From: Staphylococcus equorum
Lineage (GTDB): Bacteria; Bacillota; Bacilli; Staphylococcales; Staphylococcaceae
Length of the DNA: 64,000 nt
Assembly: GCF_001747895.1 (NCBI RefSeq)
Contig: NZ_LNNB01000029.1
Location: 62,001-126,000, forward strand
Direction: 5' to 3'
Made by a program: the position numbers and the translations under genes. The notes under the pieces are model-generated. The model saw only the letters and a list, made by a program, of their open reading frames with translations, ran no database searches and was not told where the DNA came from. Positions 35,894 through 45,312 of the stretch are shown here, piece after piece; position 1 is the stretch's first letter; every line of letters begins with the position of its first letter.

Positions 35894-36160
35894 CTAACCT
35901 ATAAAGCCCATTACATATGTTTTCCACATTGGGTAACTCATTAGAATGAATGCGAAGATGGATACGAACATAGCAAAGATATTAGCTACACGATCGCCAC
36001 GTATACAAGCGTATAAGTTAAATAAGAAAACACCTAAGATAAATAAAGCGCCTGCTAATATTGCCATATCACCTTCGATCACTTTGTTAACAGCTAGTAA
36101 AGGTGTAGCTAAAGTAATTAATGATAAGAACAAAGATAGTAAAGTAGTAGCATATTTCAA
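35894..36160 (-). CDS. Small three-span membrane protein, paralogue of 54235
   Basis: An 88-residue protein with spans at about 4-22, 32-52 and 60-80. It starts at a TTG with AAAGGA 9 nt upstream. The NKVIEGD, GDRVANI and YPMWK segments recur in the 84-residue product of 54235-54489. Function unknown. Confidence 0.75.
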   Translation of the reverse strand: MKYATTLLSLFLSLITLATPLLAVNKVIEGDMAILAGALFILGVFLFNLYACIRGDRVANIFAMFVSIFAFILMSYPMWKTYVMGFIG

Positions 36161-36382
36161 TTTGCTCAGTCCTTTCTATAAATTGGAAAGATAGTCTTTT
36201 AATGTGCATATGTTGATTGTAAGTATAACTTATTAAAATAATATTTCTAAATGATTTTGATTGCAAGCCATTATAGGAAAACTTTTGAAAAATTGCCTTA
36301 ATTCGATGGTTTTGTTACATAGAGAGAGCTATTGTGAATATGAAATAAATATAACATTATTTCATATACAGGTATCAACAAT

Positions 36383-36919
36383 TTAATTGAATAATTCTAA
36401 ATCATTGCCTTTAAAGTAATATATTAACCAATGTTCATCGACGTAATAGTTCTCATATTTTCTAGCATGTTCTTCTAAAAAGAGTGTATCAAAATTGAGG
36501 TTGCTGAAAAATACTTTTCCACTAATGTTATTTGAAATGAGTGAAGTTAATAAGATTTCTATTTCTTTGTCATGGCATATTTGGAAAATATGACGCATTA
36601 ATAATTTAGAAATGTGATCTCTTGAATCATCATCAAGACCTTGGACACACATGTTTTCCATTATTGCTTTATGAGATAAGCTATATTTTTGTCTGTGAAT
36701 TAAAGTAGCTGCACCAACTAATTCATCTTGTTCAAAGGCACCAAGCACTGCATAATCAGATGTTTGTGAAGAAAGTAATTTTTCTATATTTAATTCAATT
36801 AAGCATTTTTCATTTTGCAATTTCCATGCAAATACTTCAAGTTCTTTGTGGATGCCCTTTAATAAAAAAGCGCGATAAATAGATGAATCTTCACTTGTTA
36901 AGTAACGTATATCTGTCAT
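36383..36919 (-). CDS. GNAT-like acetyltransferase
   Basis: A 178-residue protein with a GNAT layout: an N-terminal DIRYLTSEDSSIYRAFL, a central AVLGAFEQDELVGAATLI strand pair, and VQGLDDDSRDHISKLLMRHI at the usual CoA-loop position. The CoA loop lacks the classic RGxGxG glycines, so activity is uncertain. GGAGG lies before the ATG. Confidence 0.75.
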   Translation of the reverse strand: MTDIRYLTSEDSSIYRAFLLKGIHKELEVFAWKLQNEKCLIELNIEKLLSSQTSDYAVLGAFEQDELVGAATLIHRQKYSLSHKAIMENMCVQGLDDDSRDHISKLLMRHIFQICHDKEIEILLTSLISNNISGKVFFSNLNFDTLFLEEHARKYENYYVDEHWLIYYFKGNDLELFN

Positions 36920-37185
36920 TGAATGCCTCCTAAACTGTACAAAGTGTATATAATAAAATAATTAATATTCTGACATTTTGTTTATAATACTATAGTAAAA
37001 GAAATGATTGGGCAACTTTTCCATTTACTTATGTCAAAAATATAATTAACTTAAAATTCCTATGATTAATAAATTCATCACTATAAATTTTCTCTGTAAA
37101 TTAAATTTGAATTTTAATGAATTGAAATTGATTTGACGGATTATGATATAATATAGTGGTATATACTAAAGTGGAGGCAAGACTT

Positions 37186-37293
37186 TTGGAGGCATTAATT
37201 ATAATTATTGTTTCTCTGACAGCACTTATCCTGGTTTCTTTTGCAATTTTAGTTGTTTATTTTTTCACTCAATTTAGTGATGATGACAATTAA
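37186..37293 (+). CDS. 35-residue hydrophobic peptide (possible toxin or regulatory microprotein)
   Basis: A TTG-initiated frame, MEALIIIIVSLTALILVSFA then a second half ending FFTQFSDDDN. GGAGG lies 8-9 nt before the start, and an extended -10 promoter (TG then TATAAT at 37147-37152) lies just upstream. One membrane span with an acidic tail recalls type I toxins or small membrane regulators. No antisense RNA promoter is obvious. A bidirectional terminator follows at 37358-37391. Confidence 0.55.
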   Translation: MEALIIIIVSLTALILVSFAILVVYFFTQFSDDDN

Positions 37294-37357
37294 ATACCCA
37301 GACAGAGAATACTAAAGACATCAAGAAATAAGAGGGCAGAAACATCAAAGCACAAAA

Positions 37358-37391
37358 TAACCCCCAGACTCGAGATAGAGTCTAGGGGTTA
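37358..37391. terminator. Bidirectional terminator
   Basis: A TAACCCCCAGACTC / GAGTCTAGGGGTTA stem lies between the 35-residue gene and ohr, with A and T runs on both sides. Confidence 0.85.
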
Positions 37392-37409
37392 AATTTTATA
37401 TATTAAATA

Positions 37410-37835
37410 CTAGTCAACAACTTCTACGTTTAAATCAACGTCAATGTTGCCACGTGTAGCTTTTGAATATGGACAAAATTCGTGCGCGTCTTGTAAATAT
37501 TTTTCAGCGTCTTCTTGAGATAATACGCTTTTAACTTTAGCATCAATTGAAACGCTTAGTTTAGGACTTTCAGCATCTGGATCATCTTCTAAACGCACAG
37601 TTAGAGTTACTTCTGGTTCAGCATCTCTCACTTTGTTTTGTTTTAAGATTAAATCGAATGCACCGTTAAAGCATGAAGCATAACCTGCTGCGAATAATTG
37701 CTCAGGATTTGTACCTTTTTCAGCGTCAGCTTGTGCTGGTGGAATAACCGCTACATCAATTGCTTTATCATCTGTTTGAACGTGTCCGTTACGGCCACCT
37801 GTATTTGTTGCTTTAGTTTCATAATTTACTGCCAT
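37410..37835 (-). CDS. ohr: Organic hydroperoxide resistance protein (Ohr/OsmC)
   Basis: A 141-residue thiol peroxidase that reduces organic hydroperoxides. The reactive Cys55 (GYASCFNGA) and resolving Cys121 ([12 protein letters not shown]) are both in place, and the length is typical. AGGAGG lies before the ATG. No OhrR gene is adjacent. Confidence 0.95.
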   Translation of the reverse strand: MAVNYETKATNTGGRNGHVQTDDKAIDVAVIPPAQADAEKGTNPEQLFAAGYASCFNGAFDLILKQNKVRDAEPEVTLTVRLEDDPDAESPKLSVSIDAKVKSVLSQEDAEKYLQDAHEFCPYSKATRGNIDVDLNVEVVD

Positions 37836-38013
37836 TTTATTACCTCCTTAATGACTTACTATTACTGTATACCCGTAGAATAATTTTTAAATCATATAAA
37901 ATTCACTCTTTGATTAATACTGCCATTTTATAAGTTAATGTATATTGATTGTTTTATTTTTGAAAATTGTTATACAATTATTTTAATCTCAATAAATAAA
38001 GGAAGTATTAAAA

Positions 38014-38733
38014 ATGACTGAAGTTGATATAGCTGTTACGATAGCACCAGAAAAAGAACTTTCACAATCTACTATAGAAGACTTAATCAAATTTCAAGAT
38101 TCAATAGAAATCATTGAGTTTAGAATAGATCAGTGGGCGGATTTTGATGTGAACCAAGTGTCTAAAGTAGTAGACAATATCTATAATTTAAATTTAGGGA
38201 AAAAGATACTCGTCACTTATCGTACTTCTTCACAAGGTGGAGAGGGCACATTACCATATGAAGCATATTTGAACGCCTTAGCTGAAATAATAAATTTAAC
38301 ACATGTTGATTTAGTTGATATTGAATTTGAACCTGGGAAATCAACACAACCTTTGATAGATTTAATTGAACAATCTAAAAGCAAACAAATCCAAGTAGTA
38401 TTGTCTTATCATGACTTTAAAAAAACACCAGCACTAGAAGCTTTAAAGCATCTTTACTTTAAAATGCACCAACTTGGACCAGCTTACTTAAAAGTTGCAG
38501 TAATGCCTCTTGGTAAACAAGATGTGCTGAATTTATTAAGTGCGATGTCAGAAACGTCTGATTCAGTTCCTCAACAAGTGATTGGTATTGCAATGTCAAA
38601 ATCAGGTTTAATATCTAGAACTGCACAGGGGTTATTTGGAGGCACTGTAACGTATGGCTGTCTTGATAGTCCTAAAGCACCAGGTCAAATTCATGTTGAA
38701 GCCTTAAAACAACAATTAAAGTTATATGAGTAA
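38014..38733 (+). CDS. aroD: 3-dehydroquinate dehydratase, type I
   Basis: The third step of the shikimate pathway: dehydration of 3-dehydroquinate through a Schiff base. In the 239-residue protein the base His133 (SYHDF) and the Schiff-base Lys160 (AYLKVAVMP) are both present. Substrate-binding Arg70 and the IEFRID segment are also visible. GGAAG precedes the ATG. The nitroreductase gene follows 66 nt later with its own promoter. Confidence 0.97.
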   Translation: MTEVDIAVTIAPEKELSQSTIEDLIKFQDSIEIIEFRIDQWADFDVNQVSKVVDNIYNLNLGKKILVTYRTSSQGGEGTLPYEAYLNALAEIINLTHVDLVDIEFEPGKSTQPLIDLIEQSKSKQIQVVLSYHDFKKTPALEALKHLYFKMHQLGPAYLKVAVMPLGKQDVLNLLSAMSETSDSVPQQVIGIAMSKSGLISRTAQGLFGGTVTYGCLDSPKAPGQIHVEALKQQLKLYE

Positions 38734-38734
38734 T

Positions 38735-38763
38735 TTGAAAATAATCGCGACCTATCTTATAAT
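38735..38763 (+). promoter_or_regulatory. Promoter of the nitroreductase gene
   Basis: TTGAAA (38735-38740) and TATAAT (38758-38763) are separated by 17 nt. Confidence 0.75.
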
Positions 38764-38778
38764 TGAAAATAATTATCA
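38764..38778 (+). promoter_or_regulatory. Fur box
   Basis: TGAAAATAATTATCA matches the 7-1-7 Fur consensus TGATAATNATTATCA with one mismatch. It covers the predicted transcription start, so binding would block transcription when iron is plentiful. PerR recognises a related box and remains an alternative. Confidence 0.65.
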
Positions 38779-38799
38779 ATAGTGAAAGGGCGATATTAT

Positions 38800-39339
38800 A
38801 TGGAACTGCAAGATGCAATAGCACAACGTCGTAGTATTAAAGTGTTCAAAAGAGATATGAAGATAGATGATACAGCTTTATATCAAGCTATTCGACAAGC
38901 TACTGATGCACCTAATCACGGTTTGAGAGAGCCGTGGAGAGTTGTTCATATTGCTAAAGATAGATTAGGAGATATGAGTAAACAACTTACAGAAATTGCT
39001 TTTCCTAATCTGAAGAAAAAACAAGAAGATCATTATAATGTAGCTACAAATCTTGGGGGCATGCTAGCGCTAGTCTTAAAAGAAGATCCAAGACAAAAAC
39101 AAAATTTAGAAAATTATATGGCATTCGGAGCTTTTACTCAAAATTTAATGCTTCTTTTGCATGAAGTTGGCATTGGTACCTGTTGGAAAACGCCAGCATA
39201 TATATTTCAACCTGAAATGCGTGCGTTATTTGGAGTGAAAGATGATGAGAGTTTAGTTGGCTTTTTGTATCTAACTGATTTAGAAGATGAAGTACCGCAT
39301 AGAGAACGTCACGTAAATAATATAATTGATAAATTTTAA
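38800..39339 (+). CDS. Nitroreductase family protein
   Basis: A 179-residue FMN-dependent oxidoreductase. The start IAQRRSIKVFKRD and the GLREPWRVVHI segment (about 44-54) bind FMN, and EVGIGTCWKTPAY (about 122-134) is the second conserved region. AAAGGG lies before the ATG at 38800, which outranks the in-frame start at 38782. The Fur-type operator suggests a role in iron limitation or redox stress. Confidence 0.9.
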   Translation: MELQDAIAQRRSIKVFKRDMKIDDTALYQAIRQATDAPNHGLREPWRVVHIAKDRLGDMSKQLTEIAFPNLKKKQEDHYNVATNLGGMLALVLKEDPRQKQNLENYMAFGAFTQNLMLLLHEVGIGTCWKTPAYIFQPEMRALFGVKDDESLVGFLYLTDLEDEVPHRERHVNNIIDKF

Positions 39340-39396
39340 CTGTCATATAAAAATTGCAGTAAAGTGAGTAAGTAGTCATTCAAACGACTGTTGAGA

Positions 39397-39443
39397 TAAA
39401 TAAAGACCGCATTGAAATTAGAATTCAATGCGGCCTTTATTTA
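39397..39443. terminator. Bidirectional terminator
   Basis: AAATAAAGACCGCATTGAA pairs with TTCAATGCGGCCTTTATTT (one G-U) between converging genes. Confidence 0.85.
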
Positions 39444-39489
39444 TCTTTGAAATGTATGTCTCAGATTTTCATCTGCAACACTTTATGAT

Positions 39490-39810
39490 TTATTTGAATG
39501 TTTCTGCTAAAAATGATTCAACTTGTTCTGGAGATTTTGCATTTGCTGAATGTAAATGAGCTAATTTTTCTCCATTTTTGAAAACTAACAAGCTTGGAAT
39601 ACCCATTACATCATTGTCAGACGCTACGTCTTCTAATTCATCACGGTTTACTGTGAACCATTGGTAATCATTATATTTTTCAGTGATTGGGTCGATCCAC
39701 ATATCCATAGCTTTACAGTCTGGACACCAGCCTGCTTCGAATTTAACAATAACAGGATTATCACTTTGTATTGTTTCTTTAAAATTGTCTGTAGAATTTA
39801 TTGGTTGCAT
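39490..39810 (-). CDS. Thioredoxin-like protein
   Basis: A 106-residue thioredoxin fold with WCPDC (Cys29, Cys32) in place of WCGPC and the cis-Pro in GIPSLLVF. It is not the main thioredoxin, and a Pro-Asp active site suggests a different redox potential or partner. GGAG lies before the ATG. Confidence 0.9.
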   Translation of the reverse strand: MQPINSTDNFKETIQSDNPVIVKFEAGWCPDCKAMDMWIDPITEKYNDYQWFTVNRDELEDVASDNDVMGIPSLLVFKNGEKLAHLHSANAKSPEQVESFLAETFK

Positions 39811-39954
39811 AGTATAACTCCTTTGTTTTTAGATATTATTAGACTTATTATAACTGACAATTAACCATTATAAAAAAAATTAGCCTGAAATTAAGAGCGT
39901 TTTACGTAGAAATTTGATATATTAGTGTTAACTAGACATAGGAGGTACAGCATA

Positions 39955-40308
39955 ATGATAAAATTTTACCAGTATCCTAATTGTACAACTTGTAAGAAGG
40001 CCGCTAAGTTCTTACAGGAGTATGGTGTTAGTTTTGAACCTATTGATATCGTTCAACATACACCTACTAAAAACGAGTTTAAAGATATTATTGAAGCGAC
40101 AGAAATTGATGTTAACAAACTCTTTAACACACATGGCGCAAAATATCGTGAGCTTGGATTGAAAGATAAGTTGAAAGATTTAACGTATGATGAAAAGTTA
40201 GATTTATTGGCTTCAAATGGTATGTTAGTTAAAAGACCACTAGCTATTTCAGGAAATAAAGTTACAGTTGGATTTAAAGAAGACCAATATAAGGAAACTT
40301 GGTTATAA
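39955..40308 (+). CDS. ArsC/Spx family protein
   Basis: A 117-residue protein with FYQYPNCTTCKKA (Cys10, Cys13), an Spx/MgsR/YusI-like CxxC arrangement. The KRPLAISG segment at about 95-102 is the family's anion-binding loop. It could be an arsenate reductase-like thiol protein or a regulator, but Spx itself is longer. AGGAGG lies 9 nt before the ATG at 39955. Confidence 0.88.
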   Translation: MIKFYQYPNCTTCKKAAKFLQEYGVSFEPIDIVQHTPTKNEFKDIIEATEIDVNKLFNTHGAKYRELGLKDKLKDLTYDEKLDLLASNGMLVKRPLAISGNKVTVGFKEDQYKETWL

Positions 40309-40341
40309 AATAAATTTTAATTTCATAATTAAATAAGTGGT

Positions 40342-40369
40342 TATAATAGTGATTGTGTAAACGCTTCAT
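40342..40369 (+). promoter_or_regulatory. Likely gcvH promoter with cre-like site
   Basis: A TATAAT at 40342-40347 is followed by TGTAAACGCTTCAT at 40356-40369, which matches 11 of 14 cre positions. Placement after the -10 would allow a roadblock by CcpA. Confidence 0.4.
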
Positions 40370-40477
40370 CTATTGCTATGAAAAAGATTTGATTGAATTA
40401 TGTTATCGAGAAATAGTTGCTTGAAAGCTTTTCATATGGCATCATTAATATGTAAAATCATTTAGGAGGGGATTCTT

Positions 40478-40858
40478 GTGGCAGTACCGAGTGAATTTAA
40501 ATATTCTAAAGAACATGAATGGGTTAAAATTGAAGACAATACAGTAACAATTGGTATAACTGAATATGCTCAAGGTGAATTAGGAGATATCGTATTCGTT
40601 GAATTACCAGAAGTCGACGATGACATTAACGAAGGTGAAACTTTTGGTAGTGTTGAATCGGTAAAAACAGTTTCAGAACTTTACGCACCTGTTACTGGGA
40701 AAGTTGTCGAGTCTAACGAAGAATTAGAAGACAGCCCAGAATTCGTAAATGAATCACCATACGATAAAGCATGGATGGTAAAAGTTGAATTAAGCGATCA
40801 AAGTCAATTAGATGAATTATTATCTGCTGAGCAATACTCAGAAATGATTGGTGAATAA
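40478..40858 (+). CDS. gcvH: Glycine cleavage system H protein
   Basis: GcvH carries the aminomethyl group on a lipoyl arm and, in Firmicutes, also donates lipoyl groups to other dehydrogenases. The 126 residues are the usual length. The modified Lys63 lies in ESVKTVSE. It uses a GTG start with AGGAGG upstream. LipA, which inserts the sulfur atoms of the cofactor, is encoded at 60753. Confidence 0.97.
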   Translation: MAVPSEFKYSKEHEWVKIEDNTVTIGITEYAQGELGDIVFVELPEVDDDINEGETFGSVESVKTVSELYAPVTGKVVESNEELEDSPEFVNESPYDKAWMVKVELSDQSQLDELLSAEQYSEMIGE

Positions 40859-41162
40859 AAAATAAAGTACGAACTCCATGATATTGATTATCTTGGGGTT
40901 TTTTTAATAAGAACATCTATTTTATATGCTTTTTGTCAAAAATAAACATGTATAAAGTGAACTATAGTAGAGCAAAGCTTAATAGAACTAAAGAACAGAT
41001 ATTATATAAGAAAAAGAACATTTGATTAGATGTCTTTAAATGACAAAAATCATTTTCAATAATAAGATAAGATTAGGAATATGTAAATTATGTTTATAGT
41101 CGCTAAGTATTGTGAAGAACTAAGTAGATTGAACAACTATCAACATTTAGAGGGTGGATGTC

Positions 41163-41555
41163 ATGACGATACTAAACCAAGTGATCATTGTCGAAGGCAA
41201 GTCAGACAAGAAACGGGTAAAGCAAGTTATTGATCAGCCAATTGATATCATATGTACGAACGGTACTATGGGCATTGATAAAATCGATGAAATGGTTGAA
41301 ACTTTATATGATAAACAAGTGTATATTCTTGTGGATTCAGATAAAGAAGGTGAAAAGATACGGAAATGGTTCAAACGATATCTCAGTGAAAGTAAACATA
41401 TACGCATAGATAGACAATATTGTGAGGTTGCTAGATGCCCTAAACCATATTTATCCAGAGTACTGCGAAAACATGGTTTTTCTGTAAAAGATGCAGAAAA
41501 AGTAGCTAAAGCAAAATTAGATTATATAGCTGAAAGGGTAAGTTTATTAACATGA
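41163..41555 (+). CDS. Small TOPRIM domain protein (RNase M5-like)
   Basis: A 130-residue protein consisting of one TOPRIM domain: IIVEGKSDKKRV with Glu11, then CTNGTMG and ILVDSDKEGEKIR with Asp58 and Asp60. These acidic residues bind magnesium in primases, topoisomerases and RNase M5, so a nuclease or nucleotidyl role is likely. GAGGGTGG lies before the ATG at 41163. Its stop overlaps the start of a thioredoxin-like gene (ATGA). Confidence 0.85.
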   Translation: MTILNQVIIVEGKSDKKRVKQVIDQPIDIICTNGTMGIDKIDEMVETLYDKQVYILVDSDKEGEKIRKWFKRYLSESKHIRIDRQYCEVARCPKPYLSRVLRKHGFSVKDAEKVAKAKLDYIAERVSLLT

Positions 41556-41851
41556 ATGTAACAAGTGAACACCGTGCAGATGTGCACGAACATGAAGAAA
41601 AAGAAAAATATTTAATATTTGGTTATACACCAACGTGTGGAACTTGTAAAGTTTCAGAACGCATGTTAGATATAGCAAATGAAATTTTGAAGCTACCAAT
41701 TACAAAAATAGATTTGAATTTTCATCCTGATTTTAGCCAAGCGCAAGAAATACAATCTGTACCTGTGCTCATGCTGATGTCTAAAGGTAAAGAACAGAAA
41801 AGAATTTACGCATTTCAATCTGTTCCTTATTTGTTAGAAAATTTAAAATAG
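41552..41851 (+). CDS. Thioredoxin-like protein
   Basis: A 99-residue protein with the CxxC motif TPTCGTCKVS (Cys of CGTC at about 30 and 33) and a thioredoxin-like cis-Pro in SVPVLML. It overlaps the TOPRIM gene by four bases, a sign of translational coupling. Partner unknown. Confidence 0.85.
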   Translation: MNVTSEHRADVHEHEEKEKYLIFGYTPTCGTCKVSERMLDIANEILKLPITKIDLNFHPDFSQAQEIQSVPVLMLMSKGKEQKRIYAFQSVPYLLENLK

Positions 41852-41903
41852 TTATTGACGAAACATGAGTGCGATGATAGGATTAAAAATAATTAAATAA
41901 ATG

Positions 41904-42040
41904 ATACTCTTATCAAGAGTGGTGGAGGGATGTGCCCTTTGAAGCCCGGCAACCGTCTGAATCAGAAATGGTGCCAATTCACATGAAGTTATAATTAACT
42001 TTGGGAGATGAGAGAAGCAATTAATGCTTTCTCTTTTCTT
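41904..42040 (+). promoter_or_regulatory. SAM-I (S-box) riboswitch with terminator
   Basis: The S-box landmarks occur in order: CTCTTATCAAGAG (P1/P2 start), GGTGGAGGGA, GCCCGGCAACC, GGTGCCAATTC, and the closing GGGAGATGAGAG. A terminator stem (GAGA.AGCA / TGCT.TTCTC, then T residues) follows near 42010-42036. S-adenosylmethionine binding should stop transcription into metNIQ. Confidence 0.95.
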
Positions 42041-42099
42041 CACTGAATAAAAGGGGAAGCATTTTTTAATTGATAGTGTAATACAAGGAGGCAAGTGTG

Positions 42100-43125
42100 A
42101 TGATTGAATTAAATCAAATAGTCAAAAGGTACAAAACAAAAAAACACGACGTACTAGCTGTAGATCATGTTGATTTAAGCATTCAATCAGGCTCAATCTT
42201 TGGAGTGGTTGGTTTTTCAGGAGCGGGAAAAAGTACTTTAGTAAGACTCTTGAACAATCTCGAGCAACCTACTTCAGGTGACGTAATTATTGATGGAGAT
42301 AAGATTGGTGATTTATCTAAATCAGATTTAAGAAAAAAACGTCAAAAAGTGAGCATGATTTTTCAACATTTTAATTTACTGTGGTCACGAAATGTATTAA
42401 ATAATATTACATTCCCGCTAGAAATTGCTGGTGTTTCGCGTCGTGAAGCGAAGCAACGTGCTTTAGAATTAGTGGAATTGGTAGGACTAAAAGGAAGAGA
42501 AAATGCATATCCATCGGAATTGTCAGGTGGTCAAAAGCAACGTGTCGGTATTGCGCGTGCATTAGCTAATGAACCTACTGTATTGCTTTGTGATGAAGCA
42601 ACAAGTGCGTTAGATCCTCAAACGACCGATGAAATTCTAGAATTATTATTAAAGATTAAAGAAGAACGAAATTTAACAATCGTAATCATTACACACGAAA
42701 TGCATGTCATTCGACGTATCTGCGATGAAGTCGCTGTTATGGAAAGTGGCCGTGTAATTGAACAAGGCGAGGTTACAACTGTCTTTGAAAACCCACAACA
42801 TGCAGTAACAAAACGCTTTGTTAAAGATGATTTAGACGATGATTTTGATGAATCTATCACAGATTTAATATCATTAAATGAAAATGATTATGTAGTTCGC
42901 TTGAATTTTACAGGAAGCAATACTACGGAGCCGTTAGTATCATACATAACTAAGACGCATAATATTGATGTAAATATATTGGAAGCTAATATTAAACATA
43001 CGAAAGATGGTTCAATCGGCTTTTTAGTAGTACATTTACCAACAGTAAATTCAGAAAAATTAGAAAAGTTCAAAAACGATTTAGAAGCGCAACACGTTTC
43101 AGTGGAGGTGTTAAAGCATGGGTAA
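42100..43125 (+). CDS. metN: Methionine ABC transporter, ATP-binding protein MetN
   Basis: The ATPase of the methionine importer. In 341 residues the Walker A is GFSGAGKST (38-46), the ABC signature is LSGGQKQ (141-147), Walker B is VLLCDE (161-166), and a C-terminal NIL domain (about 265-341) binds methionine for feedback inhibition. AAGGAGG lies 7 nt before the ATG at 42100. The S-box riboswitch upstream fixes the substrate as methionine. It overlaps metI by 8 nt. Confidence 0.97.
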   Translation: MIELNQIVKRYKTKKHDVLAVDHVDLSIQSGSIFGVVGFSGAGKSTLVRLLNNLEQPTSGDVIIDGDKIGDLSKSDLRKKRQKVSMIFQHFNLLWSRNVLNNITFPLEIAGVSRREAKQRALELVELVGLKGRENAYPSELSGGQKQRVGIARALANEPTVLLCDEATSALDPQTTDEILELLLKIKEERNLTIVIITHEMHVIRRICDEVAVMESGRVIEQGEVTTVFENPQHAVTKRFVKDDLDDDFDESITDLISLNENDYVVRLNFTGSNTTEPLVSYITKTHNIDVNILEANIKHTKDGSIGFLVVHLPTVNSEKLEKFKNDLEAQHVSVEVLKHG

Positions 43126-43813
43126 TTCGTTTGGTGACATACTCCGTGAGATGGTTACTATGCCAAATATCAGTTGGGACGAAGTTTGGTTAGCAACATA
43201 TGAAACTATTTATATGACTGTAATAGCAACAGCATTTGCTTTTGTTTTAGGACTGATTTTAGGTGTTTTACTCTTCTTATCAGCTAAAAGTAAATCACCA
43301 GTTGCAAGAGTCTTTTATAGTGTAGTTTCATTTATCGTAAACTTATTCAGAGCGATACCATTCATTATTCTCATACTCTTGTTGATTCCATTCACAAGTT
43401 TAATATTAGGAACAATCAGTGGACCAACTGGAGCTTTACCAGCATTGATCATTAGTGCTGCACCGTTCTATGCAAGATTAGTAGAGATTGCATTTAAAGA
43501 AATCGACAAAGGTGTAATCGAAGCGGCTTGGTCAATGGGTGCAAATACATGGACAGTAGTGAAAAAAGTTCTTTTACCAGAAGCAATGCCAGCTTTAATA
43601 TCTGGTATTACAGTTACTGCAATTGCTTTAGTTGGATCAACAGCAGTTGCGGGTGTAATTGGTGCAGGTGGTTTAGGTAACTTAGCGTATTTAACTGGCT
43701 TCACACGAAATCAAAATGACGTCATATTTGTATCAACAGTTTTAATACTGATTATTGTATTTATCATTCAATTTATTGGTGACTGGTCTACAAATAGAAT
43801 AGATAAACGATAA
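43118..43813 (+). CDS. metI: Methionine ABC transporter permease MetI
   Basis: A 231-residue inner-membrane permease with five spans. The EAA loop that contacts MetN is near 133-150 ([22 protein letters not shown]). It is second in the riboswitch-controlled metNIQ operon, with 24 nt to metQ. Confidence 0.96.
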   Translation: MGNSFGDILREMVTMPNISWDEVWLATYETIYMTVIATAFAFVLGLILGVLLFLSAKSKSPVARVFYSVVSFIVNLFRAIPFIILILLLIPFTSLILGTISGPTGALPALIISAAPFYARLVEIAFKEIDKGVIEAAWSMGANTWTVVKKVLLPEAMPALISGITVTAIALVGSTAVAGVIGAGGLGNLAYLTGFTRNQNDVIFVSTVLILIIVFIIQFIGDWSTNRIDKR

Positions 43814-43837
43814 ATTTTTAAAAGGGGACTTTATTAT

Positions 43838-44653
43838 ATGAAAAAAATATTAAGTTTAGTTTCTGTAGCAGCTTTAGCGCTTTTATTAGCAGCCTGTGGC
43901 GGTGGCGGAGATGAAAAAGATAAGACAATTACAGTTGGAGCTTCACCAGCACCTCACGCAGAAATATTAGAAAAAGCAGAACCATTGTTAGAAGATAAAG
44001 GTTATAAATTAAAAATCAAAACGATTAATGATTATACAACACCGAATAAATTATTAGATAAAGGTGAAATTGATGCGAACTTCTTCCAACATACACCATA
44101 TTTAAAAACTGAGAAGGAAGACAAAGGCTATAAAGTGGAATCAGCAGGAAACGTTCACTTGGAGCCTATGGCAGTATACTCTAAAAAATATAAAAGTTTA
44201 AAAGATTTACCAAAAGGTGCAACCGTATACGTTTCGAATAATCCAGCTGAAGAAGGACGTTTCTTAAAATTCTTCGTAGATGAAGGGCTTATTAAATTAA
44301 AAGATGGCGTTAAAACAGAAGACGCTACGTTTGATGATATTGTAGAAAATAAAAAAGATATCAAATTTAATAATAAACAATCTGCAGAGTATCTACCTAA
44401 AATTTATCAAAACGAAGATGCTGATGCTGTAATTATTAATTCAAACTTTGCAATTGATCAAGATTTAAGCCCTAAAGATGATTCGATTGTTCTAGAGAAA
44501 GCAAAAGACAATCCTTATGCGAATTTAATTGGCGTAAGAGAAGGTCATAAAGATGACGAGAAAATCAAAGCGCTAGTTGATGTACTCCAATCTAAAGAAA
44601 TTAAAGACTATATCAACAAAGAATACGATGGTGCGGTCGTACCAGCAAAATAA
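43838..44653 (+). CDS. metQ: Methionine-binding lipoprotein MetQ
   Basis: A 271-residue NlpA-family substrate-binding lipoprotein. The signal peptide ends in the lipobox LLAAC with lipidated Cys20, followed by a Gly-rich linker. Conserved GASPAPHAEIL, DYTTPNKLLDKGEIDANFFQH and SNFAID segments line the ligand site. AAGGGG lies before the ATG. It captures methionine outside the membrane for MetI-MetN. Confidence 0.96.
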   Translation: MKKILSLVSVAALALLLAACGGGGDEKDKTITVGASPAPHAEILEKAEPLLEDKGYKLKIKTINDYTTPNKLLDKGEIDANFFQHTPYLKTEKEDKGYKVESAGNVHLEPMAVYSKKYKSLKDLPKGATVYVSNNPAEEGRFLKFFVDEGLIKLKDGVKTEDATFDDIVENKKDIKFNNKQSAEYLPKIYQNEDADAVIINSNFAIDQDLSPKDDSIVLEKAKDNPYANLIGVREGHKDDEKIKALVDVLQSKEIKDYINKEYDGAVVPAK

Positions 44654-44667
44654 TATCAAATTTCATG

Positions 44668-44708
44668 AAGAATCCTTTAACCACAACGGTTTTAGGGTTC
44701 TTTTTTTA
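44668..44708 (+). terminator. Terminator of metNIQ
   Basis: AAGAATCCTTTAACC pairs with GGTTTTAGGGTTCTT, followed by seven T. Confidence 0.9.
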
Positions 44709-44788
44709 TGGTTGTAAGAATTGAAAAAGGGGAGCGTATACAAATTATCGAATATAAATCATAAAAAATAAGCCCAAATTTGGACACA

Positions 44789-44872
44789 TTAACCAAGTTT
44801 TACTTGCTCTAGTTTGTTCATCATATCTTTATCCATTTGTTCTATAACACTTTTTAAAGATATGGCTATGAC
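44789..44872 (-). pseudogene. Possible decayed C-terminal coding remnant
   Basis: A reverse frame of 27 codons with no start reads ...SLKSVIEQMDKDMMNKLEQVKLG then stop. Codon use looks protein-like. It could be the tail of a lost gene, perhaps a recombinase, but no domain can be proven. Nothing else is visible between 44710 and 45096. Confidence 0.25.
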
Positions 44873-45096
44873 TTAATATTTGTGAAGATACATCTTTAAC
44901 AGTCGTTCTTAAAAATATGTAAAAGCGTCTAAGTTGTATAGGATTGCCTTTGTGATTCGTGAACACAAAATTGCTATTTCGGTAATAATTGTCATTCCAT
45001 TTTGACACTTTCTTGTTTTTTAATTAATACGATAATAAAAATTAAAGTTGAGAATATGAGTGTAGGGGATGTTATTATTATGAAATAGGGCATACA

Positions 45097-45312
45097 TCAT
45101 TTAAAGTAACTTATGTATATTGCAAAAATAACTAGAAATGTAGCAAATATTCCATGTACGATTAAAAGTAAATAATACTGTTTATCAGTCATGGGGGTAA
45201 AGCCGTTCCGCTTAACTCTTCTATTATTTTCCCAACGAAATATAAAAGCCCAAAAATAAGCGTATACAGGTATGAAAATAATCCCTAATACAATAGCAGC
45301 TAGTAAACCCAT
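45097..45312 (-). CDS. Small membrane protein
   Basis: A 71-residue protein with two spans (about 3-26 and 46-68) and a basic cytoplasmic loop (RWENNRRVKR). AAAGGAG lies before the ATG. Function unknown. Confidence 0.7.
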   Translation of the reverse strand: MGLLAAIVLGIIFIPVYAYFWAFIFRWENNRRVKRNGFTPMTDKQYYLLLIVHGIFATFLVIFAIYISYFK

